A stretch of 64,000 nucleotides of DNA from NCBI RefSeq assembly GCF_014651015.1, contig NZ_BMWB01000001.1, forward strand, positions 780,137-844,136, read 5' to 3'. The stretch comes from Streptomyces xantholiticus (lineage in GTDB: Bacteria > Actinomycetota > Actinomycetes > Streptomycetales > Streptomycetaceae). The translations under genes and the position numbers were made by a program. Shown here one piece after another: positions 33,892 through 42,094 of this stretch (position 1 is the first letter of the stretch; each line of letters begins with the position of its first letter). A model generated the notes under the pieces. It had not been told where the DNA came from and made no database searches. It saw only the letters and a list, made by a program, of their open reading frames with translations.

Positions 33892-35526
33892 ATGGCAGCA
33901 AGCACCCACACAGTGACCAATCAGGCTCCGCCCCTGGTGGGGTACGACGTCTTCGCCGCGGACCGTGCGCTTGCCGAGGCGGTGGACCGGCACGTCGCGC
34001 CGGAGGTCCTTGACGAGGCGCGCGGGGAGCTCTCGGAACTGGGACGCACGGCGGGCTCGGCCCAGGCACAGGAGTGGGGTACGCAGGCGAACGAGTTCCC
34101 GCCGCGGCTGCGGACGCACGACCGGTACGGGAACCGGATCGACGAGGTGGAGTTCCATCCCTCCTGGCACCGGCTGCTCGGCCGTGCCGTCTCCGCGGGC
34201 CTGGTGAACGCCTGGGGCAGACCGGGCGGCCATGTCCGCCGCGCGGCGGGTTTCCTGGTGTGGACGCAGGCGGAGGCCGGTCACGGCTGCCCGCTGTCGA
34301 TGACGCACGCGTCGGTGCCGGCCCTGCGTACGGACCCGGTGCTCGCGACCGAGTGGGAGCCGCGGCTGACGTCGACCGTGTACGAGGAGGGCCTGCGTCC
34401 GGCGGCGCTGAAGGGCGGCGTGCTGTTCGGGATGGGCATGACGGAGAAGCAGGGCGGCAGCGACGTACGGTCGAACACGACCCGCGCCGAGCCGCTCGCG
34501 CAGGACGGCGAGTACGTACTGACCGGCCACAAGTGGTTCTGTTCCGCCCCGATGAGCGACGGTTTCCTGGTGCTGGCCCAAGCTCCCGCAGGACTGACCT
34601 GTTTCCTGGTGCCCCGGGTCCTGGAGGACGGGAACCGGAACGTCTTCCGGATCCAGCGGCTGAAGGACAAGCTCGGCAACAGGTCCAATGCGTCGAGCGA
34701 GGTCGAGTTCGAGGGGACCTGGGCCCGGCGGGTGGGCGAGGAGGGGCGCGGTGTGCGCACCATCATCGGAATGGTGGCGGCGACCCGTCTCGACTGCGTG
34801 CTCGGTTCCTCCGCCCTGATGCGGCAGGCGGTGGCGCAGGCGGTCCATCACACGGCGTACCGCAGTGCGTTCGGGGGCCTGCTGATCGACAAGCCGCTGA
34901 TGCGCAACGTGCTGGCCGACCTGGCGCTGGAGTCGGAGGCGGCGACGACGCTGGGGCTGCGGCTGGCGGCGGCGTACGACGCGGACACGGACGAGGAGCG
35001 GGCGTTCCTGCGGCTCGCGGTGCCGGCGGCGAAGTACTGGGTGACGAAGCGGTGCACCCCGGTGGTGGCCGAGGCGCTGGAGTGTCTGGGCGGCAACGGG
35101 TACGTGGAGGAGTCGGGCATGCCGCGGCTGCTGCGCGAGTCGCCGCTGAACTCGATCTGGGAGGGGTCGGGCAATGTGCAGGCGCTCGATGTGCTGCGGG
35201 CGTTGCAGAGGGAGCCGCGGGCGCTGAACGCGTTCCTCCAGGAGGTCGGCAGGGCGCGCGGCGCCGACCACCGTCTGGACGCGGCGATCAAGGATCTGCT
35301 GACGGAGCTGGCCGACCTGGACGGTATCGAGGCGCGGGCCCGGCGGCTGGTGGAGCGCATGGCGCTGGTGCTGCAGGGGTCACTGCTGGTGCGGTGGGCC
35401 CCGCCGGAGGTGTCGGACGCGTTCTGCGCGTCGCGGCTCGGTGGCGACCGGGGGTCGGCGTTCGGCACGCTGCCCCACACGCTCCCGCTGGCAGCGGTCG
35501 TGGAGCGCGCCCGCGCCGTGGCGTGA
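33892..35526 (+). CDS. Acyl-CoA dehydrogenase family protein, AidB-like
   Basis: 544 aa from ATG at 33892. FAD-dependent fold with AidB-type features: a long N-terminal arm (NQAPPLVGYDVFAADRALAE), HPSWHRLLGRAVSAG, GMGMTEKQGGSDVRSNTTRA, TGHKWFCSAPMSDGFLVLAQ, RLKDKLGNRSNASSEVEFEG and CLGGNGYVEESGMPRLLRES followed by SIWEGSGNVQALDVLR. E. coli AidB is induced by alkylation, binds DNA and protects it; acyl-CoA turnover is weak. A GMPRL-type arrangement supports AidB rather than a beta-oxidation enzyme. No ribosome site precedes the ATG, and TACCGT lies 6 bp before it, so the mRNA may be leaderless. Confidence 0.88.
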   Translation: MAASTHTVTNQAPPLVGYDVFAADRALAEAVDRHVAPEVLDEARGELSELGRTAGSAQAQEWGTQANEFPPRLRTHDRYGNRIDEVEFHPSWHRLLGRAVSAGLVNAWGRPGGHVRRAAGFLVWTQAEAGHGCPLSMTHASVPALRTDPVLATEWEPRLTSTVYEEGLRPAALKGGVLFGMGMTEKQGGSDVRSNTTRAEPLAQDGEYVLTGHKWFCSAPMSDGFLVLAQAPAGLTCFLVPRVLEDGNRNVFRIQRLKDKLGNRSNASSEVEFEGTWARRVGEEGRGVRTIIGMVAATRLDCVLGSSALMRQAVAQAVHHTAYRSAFGGLLIDKPLMRNVLADLALESEAATTLGLRLAAAYDADTDEERAFLRLAVPAAKYWVTKRCTPVVAEALECLGGNGYVEESGMPRLLRESPLNSIWEGSGNVQALDVLRALQREPRALNAFLQEVGRARGADHRLDAAIKDLLTELADLDGIEARARRLVERMALVLQGSLLVRWAPPEVSDAFCASRLGGDRGSAFGTLPHTLPLAAVVERARAVA

Positions 35527-35681
35527 ACCGACCGGCGAGGGCATGTCGAACGGGCGCGGACCGTGATACCCCGGCCCGCGCCCGCGACGCATGTGTGGGT
35601 GGTGCTGCGCCGACACGGCACCACCCTCACCGGCGAACCGGTGCTCCGCCACCTTCGTACACGCGCACGCGTGTTCGCGAC

Positions 35682-35701
35682 GGTTGCAAAGGGTTGCATC
35701 C
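35682..35701 (+). promoter_or_regulatory. Candidate operator GGTTGCAA-N4-TTGCATCC
   Basis: An inverted repeat with 7 of 8 paired bases and a 4-bp spacer, 96 bp ahead of the GAF-domain regulator start, in the 271-bp gap after the AidB-like gene. TGCAA half-sites are the type bound by AcoR-like regulators, which share the GAF-type input domain of the downstream gene, so autoregulation is plausible. The rest of the gap shows no gene. Confidence 0.45.
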
Positions 35702-35797
35702 TTGTGCGGCATAACGCGGCGCGCGACGGCCGGGGAGGGGGAGGATGGATTCGGCCACCCCCGCACTTCGGACCGCGGCGTCGCCGAGGAGGGCCCC

Positions 35798-37078
35798 GTG
35801 AAGAACTCATCGCTCGATCTGGCCAGGCTCGCGGCCATGGACACGTCCGAGGCACTGCGGCTGCTGAAGGGTGTGCGGGACGCCGCCCTGTCGGGACGCA
35901 GGCCCTCGGTAGGGCCCCGGACGGACATCGACGAGTCGTGGCAGCGGATGCTGCAGCGGGGGATGGATCCGGACCGGGACCACAGGGCAGGGCTGCTGCC
36001 GCTGGAGGAGATCGAGCGCCGCAGGAACGCCTCGCCGCTGCTGGAGGTGCTGCCGGTGCTGCGCGAGGGCCTGGTCTCCATCGCGGACGCGGCGCAGCAC
36101 ATCATGGTGGTCGCCGACGCGGAGGGCCGGCTGCTGTGGCGGGAGGGCAGCTCGGCGGTGCTCCGCAAGGGCGACGCGCACGGCTTCGTGCCCGGCGCCG
36201 CCTGGAGCGAGGAGTTGGTCGGCACGAACGGTGTCGGCACTGCTCTGGTCTCCCGGCGTCCTGTCCAGGTGCACTCGGCCGAGCATTTCGTCGCCACCCA
36301 TCACGCCTGGACGTGCGCGGGAGCGCCGATCACCGACCCGCGTGACGGCAGGCTGATCGGCGTCGTCGACGTCAGCGGTCCGCCGTCGACCATGCATCCT
36401 GCGACCCTGGCGCTGGTCACCTCGGTGACGCGCCTCGCGGAGGCCGAGCTACGGGCGCGCCACCACAAGACGCTGGACGTGTTGCGCAGTGTCGCCTCGC
36501 CGCTGCTGGCGCGGATGACCGGACGGGCGCTGGCGGTGGACGCGAACGGCTGGCCGGCCGCGGTGACGGGCATGGCGCCGCCGTGCCGGCTGTCACTGCC
36601 GAAATCGGTCAGGGCGGGCCGGCTGTGGCTGCCGTCGCTGGGCATGTGCACGATCGAGCCATTGCCGGGCGGCTGGCTGGTACGGCCGGACGAGGCGCAC
36701 CACAACGCTCCGGTACCCGGCCGGTTGGTGCTGGACCTGAGCGTGCCGCGCCGGCCTTCCGTCACGGTCACGAGCGGCTCGGGCAGCTGGTCGCACGAGC
36801 TCAGTCCCCGTCATGCCGAGTTGCTGTACGCGCTGGCGAGGAACCGCGACGGGCGGACCGCGGCGCAGCTGGCGCAGGACGTCTTCGGCGATCCGACGCG
36901 GACGGTCACGGTGCGGGCGGAGATGTCCCGGCTGCGGCGGCACCTGGCGCAGGTCCTGGCCCACCGGCCCTACCGCTTCACGGAGGAGGTCGAGGTGGAC
37001 CTGGTCGTACCGGAACGTCCCGCCGATCTGCTGCCGCACTCGAGCGCCCCGGCCGTGCGGCTCGGACGGGAGTCGTGA
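35798..37078 (+). CDS. GAF-domain transcriptional regulator
   Basis: 426 aa from GTG at 35798 behind GAGGAGGG. Residues 25-75 contain the AcoR-like helical start (SVGPRTDIDESWQRMLQRGM), then a GAF domain (HIMVVADAEGRLLWREG, FVPGAAWSEELVGTNGVGTA, THHAWTCAGAPITDPRDGRL, GVVDVSGP). The sigma-54 AAA+ domain of AcoR is absent. The C-terminus is a winged helix (SHELSPRHAELLYALARNRD, TVTVRAEMSRLRRHLAQVLA) similar to DNA-binding domains of SARP-like proteins. Such regulators in Streptomyces respond to small metabolites such as acetoin. The partner genes are not obvious here. Confidence 0.86.
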   Translation: MKNSSLDLARLAAMDTSEALRLLKGVRDAALSGRRPSVGPRTDIDESWQRMLQRGMDPDRDHRAGLLPLEEIERRRNASPLLEVLPVLREGLVSIADAAQHIMVVADAEGRLLWREGSSAVLRKGDAHGFVPGAAWSEELVGTNGVGTALVSRRPVQVHSAEHFVATHHAWTCAGAPITDPRDGRLIGVVDVSGPPSTMHPATLALVTSVTRLAEAELRARHHKTLDVLRSVASPLLARMTGRALAVDANGWPAAVTGMAPPCRLSLPKSVRAGRLWLPSLGMCTIEPLPGGWLVRPDEAHHNAPVPGRLVLDLSVPRRPSVTVTSGSGSWSHELSPRHAELLYALARNRDGRTAAQLAQDVFGDPTRTVTVRAEMSRLRRHLAQVLAHRPYRFTEEVEVDLVVPERPADLLPHSSAPAVRLGRES

Positions 37079-37091
37079 TTCCCTGGCGGCC

Positions 37092-37751
37092 ATGAGCACC
37101 CTCACTGTGACCACCTGGTCCCTGGAGCAGACGTCGGCCGCGGACCTGCGGCCCGCGGCCGACCCGGGGGACGACATACGGATCGTGCGGGCCGAGGTCC
37201 CCTCGCCCGAGTTCAGCCGGTTCCTGTACGCGTCGGTCGGCGGTGACCTCCACTGGACCGACCGGCTCGGCATGACGTATGCCGAGTGGCAGAAGTGGCT
37301 GGACCGGCCCGGGGTCGAGACCTGGGTCGCGTACGAGAAGGGGACGCCGGCCGGTTACGTCGAGCTGGAGGCGCAGGACGACGGGACGGTGGAGATCGTC
37401 TACTTCGGGCTGATTCCGGCGTTCCGCGGCCGCCGGATCGGCGGTCATCTGCTGTCGGTCGGTGTGGCCCGGGCCTGGGACCTGGCCCAGCGGTGGCCGG
37501 GGCTGCCGCGGACGGAGCGGGTGTGGCTGCACACCTGCTCCAAGGACGGCCCGCACGCGATGGACAACTATCTGCGCCGCGGCTTCCGTCTCTTCGACAC
37601 CAAGGTCGAGGAGGAGAGGAAGGTCTCGTCCCCCGGCCCCTGGCCCGGCGCCGCGGTCCGAACCGTCCCTGGCCCCGGCCTCCCTTGCCGGAACCGTCCC
37701 CAGGGGAGCCGGCGAACGTTCTTCGGTGACCCATGCCACACTGTCTCGTGA
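37092..37751 (+). CDS. GNAT-family N-acetyltransferase
   Basis: 219 aa from ATG at 37092, 13 bp after the regulator stop, with only a weak GGCGG site. The acetyl-CoA-binding motif A is TVEIVYFGLIPAFRGRRIGG followed by HLLSVGVARAWDL, and motif B is DNYLRRGFRLF. Residues 30-100 (EFSRFLYASVGGDLHWTDRL) are typical of a subgroup with an added N-terminal half. The substrate is unknown; small amines and protein N-termini are possible. The last 45 residues are Pro/Arg-rich and poorly conserved in appearance, so the natural C-terminus may have been extended by a frameshift. Confidence 0.82.
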   Translation: MSTLTVTTWSLEQTSAADLRPAADPGDDIRIVRAEVPSPEFSRFLYASVGGDLHWTDRLGMTYAEWQKWLDRPGVETWVAYEKGTPAGYVELEAQDDGTVEIVYFGLIPAFRGRRIGGHLLSVGVARAWDLAQRWPGLPRTERVWLHTCSKDGPHAMDNYLRRGFRLFDTKVEEERKVSSPGPWPGAAVRTVPGPGLPCRNRPQGSRRTFFGDPCHTVS

Positions 37752-37755
37752 TGCG

Positions 37756-37798
37756 GGACAGTGTTGTCCACATTCTGGATAACGGTGGACTGAGTCCA
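37756..37798 (+). promoter_or_regulatory. Twin palindromes upstream of the sulfur operon leader
   Basis: GGACA-GTGT-TGTCC (37756-37769, 5-4-5) and TGGACT-G-AGTCCA (37786-37798, 6-1-6, perfect) lie 52 and 23 bp before the leader peptide start. They share GGAC/GTCC half-sites with about 30 bp between centres, as expected for a dimeric repressor binding twice. The reader could be a sulfur regulator, but that is not shown. Confidence 0.5.
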
Positions 37799-37821
37799 AA
37801 CTCCCATGACACGCTTCCGTC

Positions 37822-37905
37822 ATGTCCAGCACTGGAATTGCCTTGGTGAGTCGGCGGCACGTCGACCTCGGCCGCATGTCCAGCGCCATCTGTCCGGCCT
37901 GCTGA
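37822..37905 (+). CDS. Cysteine-ending leader peptide of the sulfur operon
   Basis: 27 codons: MSSTGIALVSRRHVDLGRMS then SAICPAC and stop. This belongs to the actinobacterial RRHVDLGR...ICPAC leader-peptide family found ahead of sulfate-assimilation genes. The two Cys codons at the very end suggest ribosome stalling when cysteine is scarce, controlling expression of the downstream operon. The start codon lies in the stem CATGAC-N8-GTCATG (37805-37824), and no ribosome site precedes it. Between the leader and the reductase start (115 bp) an imperfect hairpin at 37947-37979 (TGCGCAC/GTGTGCA outer, CGCG/CGCG inner stem) may be the regulated structure. Confidence 0.85.
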   Translation: MSSTGIALVSRRHVDLGRMSSAICPAC

Positions 37906-38019
37906 CAGCCCAGCACCGCCGCACTTCGACTTTCCTCACCCCGCCCTGCGCACCGTCGCGCTTCCCCCGCGAGTGTGCAGCTCAGAGCCGCCCTCCTGCA
38001 GTCTCGAAGGACTATCGCC

Positions 38020-39717
38020 ATGGCCGCCAGCCCGGAAAAGCCCGCCTCCGTCACGCCCCGCCGCAAGGCCGGACGCCACCGCGGCGAGGGCCAGTGGGCG
38101 ATGGGGCACCACACGCCCCTCAACGGCAACGAGCAGACCAAGAAGGACGACGACGGTCTCAATGTGCGGACACGCATTGAGACGATCTACGCGCACCGTG
38201 GCTTCGACTCGATCGACGGCGCAGACCTGCGCGGCCGAATGCGCTGGTGGGGCCTGTACACCCAGCGCAAGGCCGGGATCGACGGCGGCAAGACCGCGAT
38301 CCTGGAGCCGGAGGAGCTGGACGACGAGTACTTCATGCTCCGGGTGCGCATCGACGGCGGCCGGCTGACCACCGAGCAGCTTCGGGTCATCGGCGAGATC
38401 TCGCAGGAGTTCGCGCGTGGCACCGCGGACCTCACCGACCGGCAGAACGTCCAGTTCCACTGGATCCGCATCGAGGACGTCCCCGAGATCTGGCGCCGCC
38501 TGGAAGGGGTGGGCCTGTCGACGACGGAGGCGTGCGGGGACACTCCCCGTACGATCCTCGGCTCGCCGGTCGCGGGCATCGCCGCGGACGAGATCGTCGA
38601 CGGCACCCCCGCCATCGACGAGATCCACCGCCGGTACATCGGCAACAAGGACTTCTCCAACCTGCCGCGCAAGTTCAAGACCGCGGTCTCCGGCTCCCCG
38701 CTGCTCGACGTCGCCCACGAGATCAACGACGTCGCCTTCGTCGGCGTCGAGCACCCCGAACACGGCCCCGGTTTCGACCTCTGGGTCGGCGGCGGCCTGT
38801 CCACCAACCCCAAGCTCGGCGTGCGGCTCGGCGCCTGGGTCCCGGTGGACGAGGTGCCGGACGCCTGGGAGGGCGTGATCTCGATCTTCCGTGACTACGG
38901 CTACCGCCGGCTGCGCAACCGCGCGCGTCTGAAGTTCCTGGTCGCCGACTGGGGCGCGGAGAAGTTCCGCCAGGTCCTCGAGGACGAGTATCTGAAGCGC
39001 CCGCTGCTCGACGGCCCCGCGCCCGAGCAGCCCGCGCAGCAGTGGCGCGACCACGTCGGCGTCCACCGCCAGAACGACGGCCGCTTCTACATCGGTTTCG
39101 CGCCGCGCGTCGGCCGCGTCGACGGGGCGACCCTCAACAAGATCGCGGAGCTGGCGGAGTCCCACGGCTCCGGCCGGGTGCGCACCACCGTCGAACAGAA
39201 GATGATCGTGCTCGACGTGGCGGAGGACCAGGTCGACTCGCTGGTCGCCGGCCTGGAGGCGCTGGACCTGCGGGTCACGCCGTCGCCGTTCCGGCGGGGC
39301 ACGATGGCCTGCACCGGCATCGAGTTCTGCAAGCTGGCCATCGTCGAGACGAAGGGCCGCGGCTCGGCGCTGATCGACGAACTCGAGCGGCGGCTGCCCC
39401 GGTTCGACGAGCCGATCACCATCAACATCAACGGCTGCCCCAACGCCTGCGCGCGTATCCAGACCGCGGACATCGGTCTCAAGGGCCAGCTCATGCTCGA
39501 CGACGAGGGCAACCAGGTCGAGGGCTACCAGGTACACCTCGGCGGCGCCCTGGGTCTCGACCCGGCGTTCGGGCGCAAGGTGCGCGGCCTGAAGGTCACC
39601 TCCGCCGAACTGCCCGACTACGTCGAGCGGGTCCTCGGGCGCTTCCAGGCGGAGCGCGAGGACGGCGAGCGCTTCGCCACGTGGGCGGCCAGGGCCTCCG
39701 AGGAGGCCCTCTCATGA
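38020..39717 (+). CDS. Ferredoxin-dependent assimilatory sulfite (or nitrite) reductase
   Basis: 565 aa from ATG at 38020 (CGAAGG upstream). It has a siroheme/[4Fe-4S] reductase fold with two ferredoxin-like half-domains (DLTDRQNVQFHWIRIEDVPE, VEQKMIVLDVAEDQ) and cluster motifs MACTGIEFC and INGCPNACARIQ. These four Cys bind the coupled cluster and siroheme. Neighbouring cysH, cysC, cysD and cysN, and a chelatase for siroheme, indicate sulfite reduction to sulfide, the SirA role of actinobacteria, rather than nitrite reduction. It is the first enzyme gene after the leader peptide and overlaps the next gene as ATGA. Confidence 0.93.
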   Translation: MAASPEKPASVTPRRKAGRHRGEGQWAMGHHTPLNGNEQTKKDDDGLNVRTRIETIYAHRGFDSIDGADLRGRMRWWGLYTQRKAGIDGGKTAILEPEELDDEYFMLRVRIDGGRLTTEQLRVIGEISQEFARGTADLTDRQNVQFHWIRIEDVPEIWRRLEGVGLSTTEACGDTPRTILGSPVAGIAADEIVDGTPAIDEIHRRYIGNKDFSNLPRKFKTAVSGSPLLDVAHEINDVAFVGVEHPEHGPGFDLWVGGGLSTNPKLGVRLGAWVPVDEVPDAWEGVISIFRDYGYRRLRNRARLKFLVADWGAEKFRQVLEDEYLKRPLLDGPAPEQPAQQWRDHVGVHRQNDGRFYIGFAPRVGRVDGATLNKIAELAESHGSGRVRTTVEQKMIVLDVAEDQVDSLVAGLEALDLRVTPSPFRRGTMACTGIEFCKLAIVETKGRGSALIDELERRLPRFDEPITININGCPNACARIQTADIGLKGQLMLDDEGNQVEGYQVHLGGALGLDPAFGRKVRGLKVTSAELPDYVERVLGRFQAEREDGERFATWAARASEEALS

Positions 39718-39893
39718 GCGAGCGGGCTGCGCCGTTCTACTGCCCTTACTGCGGCGACGAGGACCTGCGTCCCAGCGAAGAAGGTCACGGCGCCTGGGAA
39801 TGCGCGGCATGCAATCGGGCCTTCCAGTTGAAGTTCCTGGGTCTGCTGACCAAGGGACTTCAGCGGAACGACGGTGGAGGGGAACGGATATGA
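39714..39893 (+). CDS. 59-residue zinc-ribbon protein in the sulfur operon
   Basis: ATG at 39714 overlaps the reductase stop, and its own stop overlaps the ATG of cysH, so it is translationally coupled on both sides. Four Cys in two pairs (FYCPYCGDED and WECAACNRAF) about 20 residues apart form a rubredoxin/zinc-ribbon-like knuckle, followed by a short helix (QLKFLGLLTKGLQR). It is too small to be an enzyme. A redox or metal-handling accessory of the reductase or of CysH, or a small electron carrier, is plausible. Its fixed position between the two genes argues that it is real. Confidence 0.82.
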   Translation: MSERAAPFYCPYCGDEDLRPSEEGHGAWECAACNRAFQLKFLGLLTKGLQRNDGGGERI

Positions 39894-40591
39894 CGACGGT
39901 TCAGGCCGAGCGGGACCTCAAGTCGCTGGCAGAGCAGGCGGGGCGGGACCTCGAAGAGGCCTCCGCCCTGGAGATTCTCAAGTGGGCGGCCGAGACCTTC
40001 GGTCCGCGCTTCTGCGTCACCTCCTCGATGGAGGACGCGGTGGTCGCCCACCTCGCCTCTCGCGTCATGCCCGGCATCGACGTCGTCTTCCTCGACACCG
40101 GCTACCACTTCGAGGAGACCATCGGCACCCGCGACGCGGTGGACGCGGTGATGGACGTCAACGTCATCACGCTCACGCCCCGCCAGTCGGTCGCCGAGCA
40201 GGACGCCGAGTACGGCCCGAGGCTGCACGACCGCGATCCGGACCTGTGCTGCGCGCTGCGCAAGGTCAAGCCGCTCGAGGAGGGCCTGACCGGGTACGAC
40301 GCGTGGGCGACGGGCCTGCGCCGTGACGAGTCCCCCACCCGGGCGAACACCCCGGTCGTCGGCTGGGACGAGAAGCGGCAGAAGGTCAAGGTCTCCCCCA
40401 TCGCCCGCTGGACGCAGGACGACGTGGACGCCTACGTGGCCGAGCACGGCGTGCTCACCAACCCGCTGCTGATGGACGGCTACGCCTCCGTCGGCTGCGC
40501 CCCCTGCACCCGCCGGGTGCTGGAGGGCGAGGACGCGCGCGCCGGCCGCTGGGCCGGGCGGGGCAAGACCGAATGCGGGCTGCACGGCTGA
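39890..40591 (+). CDS. cysH: Adenylyl-sulfate (APS) reductase, thioredoxin-dependent
   Basis: 233 aa from ATG at 39890. It reduces APS to sulfite using thioredoxin. PP-loop fold residues are in FCVTSSMEDAVVAHLAS and VVFLDTGYHFEETI. The [4Fe-4S] ligands CC and CxxC are present (DLCCALRKV and VGCAPCTRR), which mark the APS-type enzyme and exclude the PAPS-only type. The catalytic Cys is in the C-terminal ECGLHG motif. Coupled to the zinc ribbon gene upstream (ATGA) and to cysC downstream (TGATG). Confidence 0.95.
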   Translation: MTTVQAERDLKSLAEQAGRDLEEASALEILKWAAETFGPRFCVTSSMEDAVVAHLASRVMPGIDVVFLDTGYHFEETIGTRDAVDAVMDVNVITLTPRQSVAEQDAEYGPRLHDRDPDLCCALRKVKPLEEGLTGYDAWATGLRRDESPTRANTPVVGWDEKRQKVKVSPIARWTQDDVDAYVAEHGVLTNPLLMDGYASVGCAPCTRRVLEGEDARAGRWAGRGKTECGLHG

Positions 40592-41157
40592 TGACGACCG
40601 ATCAGACTTCTTTGGAGAACGACGTGACCGGAGCCACGATCTGGCTCACGGGTCTGCCGAGCGCCGGCAAGACCACCATCGCCCACGAGCTGGCGGGCCG
40701 GCTGCGCGCGGAGGGCCACCGTGTCGAACTGCTCGACGGCGACGAGATCCGCGAGTTCCTCTCGGCGGGCCTGGGCTTCAGCCGTGAGGACCGGCACACC
40801 AATGTGCTGCGGATCGGTTTCGTCGCCGAGCTGCTCGCGTCCAACGGCGTGAAGGTCCTGGTGCCCGTCATCGCCCCGTACGCGGACAGCCGTGCGGCGG
40901 TGCGCAAGCGCCACCAGAGCGAGGGCACGCCGTACGTGGAGGTGCACGTCGCCACTCCGGTCGAGGTGTGCTCCGAGCGTGACGTCAAGGGGTTGTACGC
41001 GAAGCAGGCCGCGGGCGAGATCAGCGGACTGACCGGGGTCGACGACCCGTACGAGGAGCCCGAGACGCCCGATCTGCGGATCGAGTCCCAGAACCAGACC
41101 GTGCGGGAATCCGCCGACGCGGTCCACGCACTGCTCGCCGAAAGGGGTCTGCTGTGA
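40591..41157 (+). CDS. cysC: Adenylyl-sulfate kinase
   Basis: 188 aa from ATG at 40591 (TGATG overlap with cysH); a GTG at 40624 with GGAG at good spacing would give a 177-residue form beginning VTGATIWLTG and is a real alternative. P-loop IWLTGLPSAGKTTIAHELAG, the APS-kinase motif LLDGDEIREFLSAGLGFSRED and the Lys-rich GLYAKQAAGEISGLTGVDDP are complete. It makes PAPS from APS. Since the pathway's reductase uses APS directly, PAPS would serve sulfotransferases or limit the pool. Confidence 0.93.
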   Translation: MTTDQTSLENDVTGATIWLTGLPSAGKTTIAHELAGRLRAEGHRVELLDGDEIREFLSAGLGFSREDRHTNVLRIGFVAELLASNGVKVLVPVIAPYADSRAAVRKRHQSEGTPYVEVHVATPVEVCSERDVKGLYAKQAAGEISGLTGVDDPYEEPETPDLRIESQNQTVRESADAVHALLAERGLL

Positions 41158-42092
41158 CGACCAGCGTCGACATCGTGAGCGAGGGAACGGACAGCCCGTA
41201 CGCGCTGTCCCACCTGGACGCGCTCGAGTCCGAGGCGGTGCACATCTTCCGCGAGGTGGCGGGCGAGTTCGAGCGGCCGGTGATTCTCTTCTCCGGCGGC
41301 AAGGACTCCATCGTGATGCTGCATCTGGCGCTGAAGGCGTTCGCCCCGGCGGCCGTTCCGTTCTCGCTGCTGCACGTGGACACCGGTCACAACTTCCCCG
41401 AGGTGCTGGAGTACCGGGACCGTACGGTCGCCCGGCACGGGCTGAGGCTGCATGTGGCCTCGGTACAGGAGTACATCGACGCCGGAAAGCTGCGCGAGCG
41501 CCCGGACGGGACGCGCAACCCGTTGCAGACCGTGCCGCTGACCGAGGCGATCCAGCAGCACCGTTTCGACGCGGTGTTCGGCGGCGGCCGCCGCGACGAG
41601 GAGAAGGCCCGCGCCAAGGAGCGGGTCTTCTCGCTGCGGGACGAGTTCTCGCAGTGGGACCCGCGCCGTCAGCGGCCCGAGCTGTGGCAGCTCTACAACG
41701 GCCGCCACGCCCCCGGTGAACATGTGCGGGTCTTCCCGCTGTCGAACTGGACCGAGCTGGACGTCTGGCAGTACATCCAGCGCGAGCAGATCGAGCTGCC
41801 GCAGATCTATTTCGCGCACGAGCGTGAGGTGTTCAAGCGCTCCGGCATGTGGCTGACCGCCGGCGAGTGGGGCGGCCCGAAGGACACGGAGACGACCGAG
41901 AAGCGGCTGGTCCGCTACCGCACGGTCGGCGACATGTCCTGCACCGGCGCCGTCGACTCCGACGCCACCACACTCGACGCCGTGATCGCCGAGATCGCCG
42001 CCTCCCGCCTCACCGAGCGGGGCGCCACCCGCGCCGACGACAAGCTGTCAGAGGCCGCGATGGAAGACCGCAAGCGCGAAGGGTACTTCTAG
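41154..42092 (+). CDS. cysD: Sulfate adenylyltransferase subunit 2
   Basis: 312 aa from GTG at 41154, overlapping cysC by 4 nt. The ATP-pyrophosphatase PP-loop reads PVILFSGGKDSIVMLHLALK, followed by LLHVDTGHNFPEVLEYRD and AVFGGGRRDEEKARAKER, all canonical for CysD. With CysN it forms APS from sulfate and ATP. Length and ending (DRKREGYF) match the family. It begins the CysDN pair that starts the pathway, although it lies distal in the operon. Confidence 0.96.
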   Translation: MTTSVDIVSEGTDSPYALSHLDALESEAVHIFREVAGEFERPVILFSGGKDSIVMLHLALKAFAPAAVPFSLLHVDTGHNFPEVLEYRDRTVARHGLRLHVASVQEYIDAGKLRERPDGTRNPLQTVPLTEAIQQHRFDAVFGGGRRDEEKARAKERVFSLRDEFSQWDPRRQRPELWQLYNGRHAPGEHVRVFPLSNWTELDVWQYIQREQIELPQIYFAHEREVFKRSGMWLTAGEWGGPKDTETTEKRLVRYRTVGDMSCTGAVDSDATTLDAVIAEIAASRLTERGATRADDKLSEAAMEDRKREGYF

Positions 42093-42094
42093 AG

